Shown piece by piece: positions 20,559 to 31,010 of a DNA stretch of 33,256 nucleotides. Positions within the stretch are counted from its first letter, which is position 1, and each line of letters begins with the position of its first letter. A program made the translations under genes and the position numbers. Origin of the DNA: Fragilaria radians (Eukaryota; Bacillariophyta; Fragilariophyceae; Fragilariales; Fragilariaceae); the NCBI GenBank assembly GCA_900642245.1, contig CAAAJI010000029.1, positions 199,758 to 233,013 on the forward strand, in the 5' to 3' direction. Under the pieces are notes generated by a model that saw only the letters and a list, made by a program, of their open reading frames with translations, made no database searches and had not been told where the DNA came from.

Positions 20559-21851
20559 AGTGCCAACACCACAGACTGCTCAATTCCAATCATGTTCTTT
20601 CGCAAAAAACATAACTGTAGTAGTAGCACTACTGACATTGACAGAATTAGGATGCCATCGAAACCGTAATTAGAAATTATAGCAAGTTACCTATTGAAAC
20701 GTACATACTAACCTCATAGTATGGATTCAAATAAATGCCTAAATTTAGAACTAACATTGTTATTGATTTGAGAACAATTACTTCAGCCTCTGCACCTATA
20801 TATGGATGAAAAGACTCAAGTGATGACTTGACATGGAAAAATGCTAGATACAAGAATAAAGGCAAAAAGGCATTATACTATAAGAGCAATCGTATAACAA
20901 GAATCAGGATTGTATTTGAAATTCGGGGAAAAGGGGATTTATAAGAAGAAGTTGAAAAAACGAGTCAATATACAAGAAACAAAAGGGTATACAATAGCTA
21001 GATAAAAAAGGATGATCCATGCATTTTTAAGGTTAACAACTCTTGCTGCAAAAATTCTCTCATTATCCACTAAAGTAGATTTAATCAAATGAATACAATA
21101 ATTGCAATTGAGTCTGAGTCAATCTTTCGTTTAAATATGCTACACAGTCCTCTTTCCATCAACTGTACTTTCTTAACGTCAATGCCTTGAGGATTCTCTT
21201 TTGAATATTGCCACTAGAAGCAACAATAAATACTATGTATCCTTGTGTTCTCTATACTCCCTTACTTTTTCCATTTAATGACTATAGGCTTTCAGCATCT
21301 GTATCAAATTGGATGGGATAGTCACTTACATGCCATTGCAAATCACTACCAAAGATTAATCCTTTCATGCATCTTGGAATCAGAAATGGGCGTGAACAGA
21401 TAATGATTTGAGACTTTTAAATTCAGAAACAATTCTCATTGATCTTCTTAAACTTTGTAAAATGAGAAGACACAATTTACAAAAGGATATTTCAGGCATG
21501 TTCATATTGGTGACCCAGCTACTATGGATGTTCTCCATTGGAATGAACACATGTCTATTAGCATTGCTTTAGCCCAAAGAGAATTTCTGCTCACAGGTGG
21601 AAACGGCATCCTTTATATTCACATCAAAGTCTATTAAACTTTGTAGTCTACAAGGTTTAGGTTAATAGAAACGAAAAAGAGTCCTTACTCTTTTTGCCAG
21701 TCATTGGGATTTACACCTGTGTGCGCGACTTGCGATTAACCAGCATTCAGTTGGAGACGTACTTGTTCGAAGTTGCATTTATAGCTGTCATTTCCCTCAT
21801 TTGGCCTATCTCTTCTTGTATCTGATATTCTTCTTCTTATTGATCAATACA
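20559..21851. other. Divergent intergenic region, 1.3 kb
   Basis: Spacer between the PDZ-like gene (-) and the mannosidase II-GnT-II fusion gene (+), so it should hold both promoters. The fusion frame stays open upstream of its ATG as far as 21801 but has no earlier ATG. No repeat or RNA gene recognised. Confidence 0.45.
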
Positions 21852-24800
21852 ATGTCGACATTGCAACAGCGTCGTACCGCTCCTTCCGTGGAAGATGATC
21901 CAACAATCAACTTGACGAGTTCTATGCCTTCTGTACGAAAAGGCCGTAGCTTCAATAGCAAACGTTCCAAATGGAATTCAGGAAATTTAAATGTTAATCG
22001 ATATCCTTCTTCTGTCATTTGGGGGACTTGTATCATGATTCTCATATGGTGTCTTGTGCCATGGTTTATGATAAGAGAAGGCTACTGGAGTGCAAATGGT
22101 CGACTTCGTCGCCAGCATGATCCAAACCCTCAAGGTACAAATTCAATTCCACACTCATCTTTTGTCGTAGACAAAACCTCAAATCTGGAGGCCATGCATA
22201 ATCAGTCCGAAGTCATTTCAGAAACAGAGATTGATAAGCATAATCAACAACAAATTCCTCCAAAAGTACTACCCAATTATCGCAAATTAGAAACCGAAGT
22301 CATTGACATGCGTGTCATGTCAGCAACACTTCCCTTTGATGATGTTGACGGTGGTGTGTGGAAGCAAGGCTGGGATTTGGAACCTAAAAAGATTACATCA
22401 TCCTCATTCTCTTCATCAGCAACAACGAAACCACTTCAAATATTTGTCGTCCCTCACTCTCATTGTGATCCAGGATGGATCAAAACCTTTGATGATTATT
22501 TTCGAACACAAACTTCACAAATTTTAACAAGTGTCATTCAAGCTCTAGCCAAAGATAAAAGGCGAAAGTTTATTTGGGCAGAAATATCCTACTTTGAATG
22601 GTGGTGGCGAGAACAATCGAATGACACAAAAGATACAGTAAAGCAGCTATTGAAGAATCGACAGTTGGAATTTGTTACGGGAGGGTGGGTACAACCAGAT
22701 GAGGCAAATACTCAATTGTATGCCATGGAAGTACAATTACAAGAAGGACATTCTTGGATTCGGAATAATGTAGGGGAACAATACATACCCAAGTATGGGT
22801 GGTCCATTGATCCATTTGGATATTCACCCACCATGGCATACTTGCTTCGGAAGTATGATTTCGAGGGTATGTTAATTCAACGAGTTCATTATGCTGTGAA
22901 AAAGGAATTAGCCTCCAAACAGCAATTGGAGTTTCTATGGCGGTAAGTCACCTTTGAAATGCTTGAAAAATGCTGATTCTAGTCTAAAGTGATATTCATC
23001 AATATTCTTTCATCATTCCTGCATTTGTTTCTATTCTTTCTAGCCAAACTTGGGATTCGACAGGGGAGCATGATATCTTTACCCATCTAATGCCATTTTA
23101 TTCCTATGATGTTCCACATACATGCGGTCCTGATCCTTCCATCTGCTGTCAATTCGATTTTGCTCGCTCGTCTGGGAATATCTACGGACGATGTCCCTGG
23201 GGACCACAACCTCAGCCAATAACACCGCAAAATATTCATGAAAGGGCTAAGCTCATGCTGGATCAGCACTTGAAAAAGGCATCCTTGTATCGAGGAAATG
23301 CTGTACTAATTCCCCTTGGTGATGATTTTCGCTACCGGACGCTTGAAGAGGCTGAAGCTCAATACAACAATTTTCAACTCTTGTTCGATTATATAAATAA
23401 AAATATACCGAATGTGCAAATACAGTTCGGAACGCTCAGTGATTATTTTAAGGAAGTTATTGGCAAATTTGATACACCTATTTTGAAAGGTTCTTTCTTC
23501 ACATATGCTGATCGAGCTCAAGACTATTGGAGTGGATACTTTACTTCTCGAGTGTTTGACAAAGCTCTGGATCGAAAACTGGAACGTGTCCTCTATACAG
23601 CTGAACGTTTAGGTGCAACACCTTTAGAGATGCAGGGTCCCAGACGTGCCCTTTCGCTTTTTCAGCATCACGATGGAGTCACCGGCACTGCCAGAAATCA
23701 CGTGGTGGAAGACTATGCATTACGAATACACAATGCCATACGTTCAGTTCAACAATGGATTCGAACCAAGATTGATATTCCAACTACTATAGGGTCATCC
23801 AATGACATCGACGCATGTTGGAGATCAGATGTACCCCGTGGCCTAGCTCAAAATCTTTGCGGCGAGTCTAGCCAAGTAGTCGTGTTTAATCCAATGGATT
23901 ATCCACAAAGCTGTGGAAAAGTGGTGGTGCCCCCACTCAATACCAAGCAAGTGGATTACCCCTGTGATATCATACATCCTGAAAATAACAAGAAGTCCTC
24001 AAAGTTCCGAGTTCCCCTAAAGTTCAATTCCCAAGGTATGTTAATTCAACCCATAGAGGAGCATTGGATGAAATGGAAAGTTACTGCAGGTGGAGCGTAC
24101 CTATTCTTCCCTGGTAAGCTCGAAGAATATTCATTGCAGGGAGCAAAGATTGAACACGGGGGCATGGTTGTATCTACGGGTTTCTGGAACCGGACAATCA
24201 TCCGACATGAGTACAACGAGGAGGAGTTCGGGTCGTCATCGGTTGTGTTAGATTTTATATATGAGACTAATTTGAAAGTTTCGAATGAAGAATGGTTCGC
24301 TCGCTTTACATCTCACATTCAAAATGATGGTGTTTTCCATACTGACTTGAATGGATTCAACTTTGACACCCATCATTATCGTGAAGAAATGCCAGTTCAG
24401 TCTCAAGTTTTTCCTATGCCTACATTTGCGTCCATTGAGGATCGAAATAAGCGCATGTCTATTCTAAGTGAGCACTCACAGGGAACGGCATCTCTAGCAT
24501 CAAGTTCGATAGATGTCTGGTTAGATCGTAGACTCGCTCAGGACGATAATAGAGGCCTGGGACATGGCATTATGGATAATGTTCCTACTCGTACTCGACT
24601 CCGTGTAGTTCTTGAAAAGGATATTCCAACAACTAAGGACTTTCAAATCACCCCTCTCTGTCGTCGTATGTGGGATGAACTCAATCATCCTTTGGAAGCA
24701 TTCGGAAAGTATGCGTCTGGAAATGCTGCTGGTAAAACAGCGAAAAGCCAGTTCGAATTGGGAAAAGTATCAGTCCCAGGTCTTAAAGCTGAACCCTACA

Positions 24801-25771
24801 ATCAATTCAAAAGTGTCGTTCCAATCGTTATCATGGTATTCAAGCGAGTCGACTATTTGAAGCAAAGTATTCAAAGCATTCGTGATTCAGATGTGAATAT
24901 ATCATCGGTGCCCATCATTATTTCTCAAGATGGTGACGTCCCGGAAATGGCAAAGTACATTGAATCGCTTGGAAATGAGTTTCGAATTCATCGTATCGTC
25001 CATCCCTTTTCCTGCTATGAGCATCCAAACTCATTCCCAGCAGATTCATTAGGACTTTTGAATAAAAATTATGCGGGTGACAGCTACCAACATCCTCGGG
25101 ACGGCACGATCACTTGCTGCAAACATCACTTCACATGGCTGATAAAAACGTTGCACTCGAACAAGACCATACCTGACATTTTTCACTCTGATCACTTTTT
25201 GATTATGGAGGAAGATTACATCGTGGGGCCAAACATTTACGAAACTGTCCTGCAGGGAGTGTCGCTTATGGATCAGGCTAAATTTCCACCCGACGGCACC
25301 ACTACTGAACTTTTTGGCGTCTTATTGGATCCGACGGATGGAGGAAGCAAATCATATATGCACAATGCGCAAGCCGGATTCCATGTGATTCCGTTTGTTA
25401 CAGGCCCAATGGTGTTGAGCCGTCATGTGATTGGTCGCATTGTGGAACACGCGAAGGAATATTGCGAATTCGACGATTACAACTGGGATTGGTCAATAGT
25501 CCACCTGCAATCAGTATTCCAAGATTTTCCTCGCGTATGTTTGGTGCCCTCCAAACCTCAAATGAAACACATTGGTATGGACGGTGGGATGCACAAGGTG
25601 GATGCCATGAAGAAATTACGAATTCAATCCATATCGTTAGAATCCAATTATCATCCCAATAAGCTACTATCAGTCCCAAGCGTGTGGCCAAAGCGTGTGA
25701 TTCGAAAAGGATATGGAGGATGGGGCCATCCGGCTGATCATGAGCATTGTCGACGAGTTCTTGAAGCATGA
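21852..25771 (+). CDS. Golgi alpha-mannosidase II fused to N-acetylglucosaminyltransferase II
   Basis: Model: join of 21852-22942 and 23044-25771, 1272 residues, from the first in-frame ATG. A basic, Ser-rich cytosolic tail (1-50), a signal anchor (52-73) and a stem (74-195) give a Golgi type II protein. The GH38 mannosidase II domain spans about 196-890. Its zinc and catalytic residues are His204 and Asp206 (HSHCDPGW), Asp320 (GWSIDPFG, nucleophile), Asp458 (GDDFRY, acid/base) and His573 (FQHHDG). The GH38 C-terminal domain ends after LDRRLAQDDNRGLGHG and LRVVLEK. A linker of about 55 residues leads to a GT16 domain (about 945-1272): metal-binding EED (1086-1088), FDDYNWDW (1173-1180, general base), His1206 and GGWG...DHEHC at the end. 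GT16 is GnT-II (MGAT2), not GnT-I (GT13). Mannosidase II trims two mannoses and GnT-II then adds GlcNAc to the alpha-1,6 arm. Confidence 0.95.
22943..23043 (+). other. Spliceosomal intron in the fusion gene, 101 nt
   Basis: Donor GTAAGT at 22943 and acceptor TTTCTAG ending at 23043, after a pyrimidine-rich stretch. CG plus C makes Arg, so the protein reads FLWRQTWDSTGEHDIFTHLM, the normal mannosidase II sequence. If unspliced, a TAA at 22944-22946 would end the protein within the mannosidase domain. The intron is about 1.7 kb upstream of the domain junction. Confidence 0.93.
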
Positions 25772-25987
25772 GGGGGATATCAATGGAAAATACAATTATA
25801 CTGCTAAAAGAAGTTGAAATCGTTTGAAGCACTATCCATGCAAGACATGACGATGCCATGAAGGGCACTGCAAAGGAGTAGCTAAAAGTAACTTTAGTTT
25901 TACTTCGAATTATCTGAAATCGCTCGTTTAGTTCTTTTCAAATTTGGAATTCCGATTTGTAGCATTCCTACAGTGTGCATCAGATTG

Positions 25988-26824
25988 TTATGGCTTGGTG
26001 AATCCACCAAATATTGCACTGACCATAAACCGCCAGGTAATAAGTACTGTCAAAGAATCGAAAATGTAATCCACATCTGCTTTGGTTAGTCCTCCAACAG
26101 ATGATACGGAATTGCCGGGAAACGCATCGCTACCGTACGCCAGAGCACACATGACTAGCGTTGTTAGTAGCCAAGTCTGTCCTGTCACTATCAACATTCG
26201 TGTGATATGACATTCCAAGGTATTCCGGAGTAAGAATGCTCCAGAAAAATATCCGCAAAGCAACCATGTCGCAGTCAAGGCAATCGATGCCACTCCAGCG
26301 GTTTGTAAGAGTGGGGCGTAATTGACATTGGGAAGGGAAATTAAGGCCATGAGTTTTTGTTCGGGTAGCAAAGTGTGGACATGATCAAACCAGACAGGAA
26401 GTATATGATTGGATATCCCGAATTCGTCTAGGGGGTCCATTAGGGCTCGTGAGGATGATCCATCCAATCCAGCTTTAAGGATAGCATCTTGATACATGTC
26501 ATTCATGGAGTGATCCAAAAAGGAATATAGGAAAAGTGAAAAGACATCACCGGACATGGTAAGTTGATCTTCTGGTGGAGGAGGCATCCAATCATTTGGA
26601 TTTTTATTCTTTGCCAAATCCAAATACAATTGTGATGAGAATCGATGATGATGATGCTTTTGTAATTGTTGTTGTGGTTTTGGTTGTGATGATGGTATTA
26701 CCATTTTAGAACTTGGATAAAACAATGACGATGATGTTACAAATCCATTGACAGTTTTGTAAATCAAACAACAATTGATCAAAACGACAAAAAGTCCTTT
26801 GGATTTAATCTTCATTGTTTCCAT
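25988..26824 (-). CDS. Plastid-targeted multi-pass membrane protein, function unknown
   Basis: 278 residues, ATG at 26824 (a second ATG, at 26815, is also possible). Residues 1-27 form a signal peptide (KGLFVVLINCCLIY core) with predicted cleavage at VNG-FVTSSS. Phe at +1 followed by a Ser-rich, basic, acid-poor stretch (28-65, with a His/Gln run) is the bipartite presequence used for import into complex red plastids. The mature part starts near NDWMPPPPEDQLTMSGDVF and has hydrophobic segments near 172-198, 208-230 and 253-274, plus a weaker one near 93-104. Motifs such as SGDVFSLFLYSFLDHSMND, TWLLCGYFSGAFLLRNTLE and DSLTVLITWRF look conserved, but I cannot name the family; a distant link to DUF3054-type membrane proteins is only a guess. 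It converges on the fusion gene (216 bp between stops). Confidence 0.82.
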   Translation of the reverse strand: METMKIKSKGLFVVLINCCLIYKTVNGFVTSSSLFYPSSKMVIPSSQPKPQQQLQKHHHHRFSSQLYLDLAKNKNPNDWMPPPPEDQLTMSGDVFSLFLYSFLDHSMNDMYQDAILKAGLDGSSSRALMDPLDEFGISNHILPVWFDHVHTLLPEQKLMALISLPNVNYAPLLQTAGVASIALTATWLLCGYFSGAFLLRNTLECHITRMLIVTGQTWLLTTLVMCALAYGSDAFPGNSVSSVGGLTKADVDYIFDSLTVLITWRFMVSAIFGGFTKP

Positions 26825-29100
26825 TCAAAAGTCAAGGTAATGAATACTTCCCCCCGTCAGCAACGTATCAGTTTCTTTTTATGAAGTGAATGAAATGTAC
26901 GAGACAGCTGGAACAGAAACTGTATGTGTGTGAATGTATATATCTCTTTATGATTTAGTAAAGGATGATGATGTTGATGACAATGATAAACGAGGATATC
27001 TCTATATCAATTGGTTGTTGTATAATTTATCAATCGTTCTTGACTCGTCGTCAATGGTCAAGTCATACAGATGTTGCCAATGCCAGTTTTGTCACAGAGT
27101 TTTGCAACTTGAACCCCAAACCTTTGTTTTGTTGTTCACGCCTCACCCCCACAACCTTCAATACAACATTCAAGTAGAAGTTCAGAAAACAAAACCCGTA
27201 GCTAAGATCTTTGTGGGAATTGACAGTAGTATTCTTTGGAAATTTGTTCCTGCAAGGCCATCTGTATTCTGTTCCATCCATCTGGAATTTATATCCGAAT
27301 GACATCGTAGAGATCTACTAGGTACTGAGGTTTTCTCATGGTGAACCAAAAAACCATTCGAATCATGAAAACAAATCTTGAATTATCTTTTTCATTGATT
27401 TCTCTTTCCTAAAATATGTGGGAGGTCAAAACGCCAAAGGAAGTCACAGTGGTTGAACGAGAGTTTAGGCTTTTTCTCACTTGAAAGTTTGGCAATTTAG
27501 TGAGGCTGCCAATCATTGTTGGAGCCAGTGATATCAAAGTAATTTTCATTGCTAGGGGTTTATCTTCAGCCAAGTTTGTGGATATGTAGGTGCAATTTTA
27601 TTAGATAAGAAACCTAGGTATAACAATTAAATGTCTTAGGCGCTCCCATTTTGTTTATGAATGGTTTGAAAAGCTCTCTCTCTTTTGCACATTTCTCAAA
27701 TATTGATTTTGTGCTGTTCCCTACTGCTATAGTTTGAGAATAAACACAATTGTCAGAAGATTATCAAATAGTGAGGGTAAGTCGAATAATACTACAAACT
27801 ATTTGTTTAGTTTCATCACCATTGCTATGGGATAAAAATTAAGCTTTTAGGAATTTCTTGTCTCCGCATACGCCATCATTGTTATAATTGCTCTACTCTT
27901 TCATGTTTGACAAACTCTATTCTTCAGGTTCTCATTGCCATCATCAATATTCAGGTTAATACTTAGCTCCTTCTTGCCTAGCTGTAGGCTCTGTGGATCT
28001 TTAATCCCGGACTTCTTGTACGGATCCTATCTGCTTAATATAAGCAAACCATTTACTTGAAGATAGGATTGTAACTTAACAAAAAATTTATCATAGACAT
28101 AATTCAATGAGCATTACGATTTTTTGACTCTTTGAATAAGGTGTTATTGCAATTTAAGTGCTGTTGCGTGTACAAAATCCTTTCTGCTTCATTTCCTCGT
28201 AATACACATGATTAAGTAATGTCACTTGCAATTAGACAATTAACTCTTGCAATAAAAGGGATACTTTCCAGCCAACAACATGTAAGCAGAAAAGTGCTTT
28301 GAAGGTCTATAAATCAATAGAATTTCTCAATTTATTGTTGTAGTAAGCGCTTTAAAAGCGGTTGCAATGATCAAGACGTAATATATCCTCCAATTCAGCG
28401 ACAAAAATATTGTAACCTTCAGGAAAATGTAATCTTTTAAGAGAGTATAAGCTGTCATACGTAAGCCATATGGTTAGATCTTTTGACTATGAACAGGTAA
28501 GTATATGATGGTCAACATTAGAGGTAACTCCCAGTCATGCAGTGTTTGGTATTGATATGAAACACAACCTTGATTTTCAGGCAAATCTGAATCCAAGTAA
28601 AGAAGGCCAACAATAAGAGAAATGTCAAATATGCAAAAGGTTAAGGCCCAAATGTTGCGTGAAATACCATGCATGTACTTGACCTTAGCAAAGAATAGAA
28701 TCCGTTTCTGACCTTTCTGGAGAAAAACTCAGCAGTTTCTAGGGAAGCTTGCGGTGATCATCAATTGGGTAGTGACTTACTTCTAGGAAATCATATCAAT
28801 CACGCTTACACCTTGACTTTACAATGTTGAGCATAAAGAAGCACCTTCCATACATTGTTACAAAACCCTAGTGTATAGATATGATTCACAACATTGCCTT
28901 CAGAAGTGAATGGGTCATTCATATTCAAAAAGACAACAGATGTAATGACGAGACATATATAACCCGAAAAGTCAAATTTCAAAATGAAGATAACTTTTGT
29001 TGCATGCTTAATGATTCAAGTATTATGATTGTGTAAGAGATGTATTTGTATTCTTCATCTTATTTGCTTGAAGTTTGATCTATTTGGAAAATCGAGTACT
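26825..29100. other. Intergenic region, 2.3 kb
   Basis: Promoter side of the plastid-protein gene on its left, 3' side of the GRDP-like gene on its right. A 122-codon + frame (26934-27302) and several shorter frames exist, but none has a recognisable product and their residues look random. No RNA gene seen. Confidence 0.45.
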
Positions 29101-29724
29101 TCATTCTGGATCAATTGTTGTTTCCATGGTAAAAGGGTGCACTTCTTCATCTTGAGATTTTTGGTTCGCTAAAGAAAACTCTGGCCCATTCGTGATTTCT
29201 TGCTTGTCGTATGGTATAACACTACTTCCCTCCTTCGAAATACTAGTGGTATTTGTGGCTGGGTCATGCGCTGTCTTGTTCTCGCCTTCTTTCATTTTGT
29301 CCGAGGCTTCAAATTCATAGCACCATATCTCTTGATCTAATCCGTTACCAAAACGCAAGTCCGCAATACCCTTCGTCAAACGGCCGTGAAAGTATTCCTT
29401 GTTATCCGTAAAGGACGGCTCGTGATGTACGATCCGACCGCATATCTGTTCACACACCTCAGTATACTTGAGCTTTGTGGATAGCATATGAGTGCACCAC
29501 ATGTCCTCAATGATCTTTGGGGGAATCAGCATTTTATCATCAAAGTCGTACATGACAATCTTAATGGACAAAAATTGCGAGTAGCCCATGGCAACTCTCA
29601 AGGCTTTAGCCTTGGAAACGGAGTGCACTTTACAGTACGTTTCGATGAGGCTTGTTTCATTAACTATTACATTGTATACTTGATCAACGATATCAGAAGG
29701 AGGTGCAATAACTATCGGTGCCAT
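29101..29724 (-). CDS. GRDP/DUF1399-like protein
   Basis: 207 residues, ATG at 29724. The core (about 46-102) matches the motif of glycine-rich-domain-containing (GRDP, DUF1399-type) proteins: a helix ending in YSQFLSIKI, then a Pro-rich turn (MLIPPKIIEDMW), then W-x-x-H-M-L with a downstream Tyr, Cys, Gly and His-His (YTEVCEQICGRIVHHEP). The canonical signature is 'iDxxWHxHmL...Y...C...G...H'. Here the first His of WHxH is replaced by Cys77 (WCTHML), while His79 is kept. The last 70 residues are hydrophilic, Thr/Ser/Glu-rich and likely disordered. In plants GRDP proteins are linked to development and stress and some bind RNA; small versions in algae and bacteria have no known role. No signal peptide or membrane segment is seen. 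Confidence 0.7.
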   Translation of the reverse strand: MAPIVIAPPSDIVDQVYNVIVNETSLIETYCKVHSVSKAKALRVAMGYSQFLSIKIVMYDFDDKMLIPPKIIEDMWCTHMLSTKLKYTEVCEQICGRIVHHEPSFTDNKEYFHGRLTKGIADLRFGNGLDQEIWCYEFEASDKMKEGENKTAHDPATNTTSISKEGSSVIPYDKQEITNGPEFSLANQKSQDEEVHPFTMETTIDPE

Positions 29725-30759
29725 GTTCCGTCAAATTTTATGAAACAGTGTATTTGCTTTCAACAGACATCTTACCTCAAAATTTCATTTCTTAATTTCA
29801 CTATATATTACATTCTTCGATTGCACAGGAGCTCTTTCGGCGGAAAAAGGTTTCTAATCGGATGGAAACATTTTTGATATGGATCTATTCTATCACGAAA
29901 CATCTAAACACCATATATTTATGGCGCACTTTTACCAAAAAAGGATTTTTCGAGATCTACATACTTAGAAAATTTAACGCATGATCACTCTCAAATTCAC
30001 ATGTAGTCACCAAAAACCATGCATTCGAACGGGAAATGCCGGAAATCCTCAACGTTTGGTTGGCAAAAATGAAACCGAAAACCACATAAATTGAAAATCT
30101 ACCGAAAGCATTAAACATCACACAATGCTTATGAAAAATGTTCGTATTCCCTTTTTTCCACTTAGATTTTCGCTTTGGGAGCTTCCCCAGTGTTATCAAT
30201 TCTACCTTTAAAAGGCTTTACAGTAGGAAATCCATAGCGTTCACAAGAATAATACTGAAAGATATTCTCAAGCTGCTTTCAAGGAACCACATATTCCGTA
30301 TTCACACTTGGCAACCTGGCTACTACAGAATTAACAAGTAATTAGTGTGATCGCCACAAAAATCTTTTTTTTGTCATCCAAAGTTGATGCTTACAACGTC
30401 TCCAGTTCATCCTTCCGTTTTAATTGCAGCCATACTGTTCGAATGGAAGCTTTAAATTGACCCATTGTATCCACCACTTTGTGCAAACCTTAAATTACCC
30501 TTTTCAACTTTAATAAGACAATGTTATAAATCAAATAAATCAACTCATCTAACTGCTTGCGTATGTTTGGGTCTCCTTGATCACCATGATATCTACCCTT
30601 TTGCATGGCTTTATCACTAAGAGACTCTGGGTTTTAATAGTTCTTTTGCATTTCATTAATTTGCTATTCATTCAGAAACTTATTGATAACTGTTTCTCGG
30701 TTCAGTATACCACCCTTCTCATCCAGCACAATCAAACTGAATGCGGATCTTGAAGAGTG
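29725..30759. other. Intergenic region, about 1 kb
   Basis: Promoter side of the GRDP-like gene, then DNA that would correspond to the RNase H and 3' LTR end of the copia relic, if these survive. I see no RNase H motif and could not identify an LTR. A short minus-strand open stretch near 30530-30600 (RYHGDQGDPNIRKQLDELI) is unassigned. Confidence 0.35.
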
Positions 30760-31010
30760 TATTTATCATTTTATATAAGTACCTGTATTCCCTGTAACAA
30801 TATAGTCATTTACATACATGTAGAACACGCACAGCTGAACATTTTCTATTTTCAATAATATACAGGGATCCGTTTGGATTTTCTTTTCAGTTTAATCAAA
30901 GGGTCACTTCCTCGAAACCCCAGCGCCATTGCCTACTAACTCTTCCTTGCTTCTGCATATTCACATATATCTATCCGCTTCATTAGATACAAACATCAAG
31001 ACTTATGGCC
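30760..31010 (-). pseudogene. Copia reverse transcriptase fragment
   Basis: On the minus strand a frame reads IQTDPCILLKIEN, a few residues, then FYMYVNDYIVTGNTG. This matches the copia RT pattern 'DpClY.k' followed by 'lYVDDiiitG'. The catalytic YVDD box is YVND here (30805-30816), so the second Asp pair is damaged. Upstream, SLDV (about 30993-31007) and IYVNM with QWRWGF fit the 'DVK.AFL', 'eeiYm' and 'R.W' boxes but are separated by stops and length changes. Confidence 0.6.

Noticed and set aside
21801..21851. Hydrophobic N-terminal extension upstream of the fusion protein
   Set aside because: The frame is open but has no ATG; it starts at a TTG, and the downstream ATG gives a normal type II signal anchor.
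23757..23767. GGATTCGAACC, the reverse complement of a tRNA B box
   Set aside because: It lies within the mannosidase coding sequence and has no A box or cloverleaf around it.
24830..25771. GnT-I (GT13) as identity of the transferase domain
   Set aside because: The DDYNWDW, GMDGGMH and GGWG...DHEHC boxes are those of GnT-II (GT16/MGAT2).
25398..25868. 156-codon open frame on the minus strand
   Set aside because: It is antisense to the conserved GT16 domain; no protein-like motif of its own.
26934..27302. 122-codon + strand frame
   Set aside because: No recognisable motif, random-looking composition, and frames of this length are expected by chance across the window's spacers.
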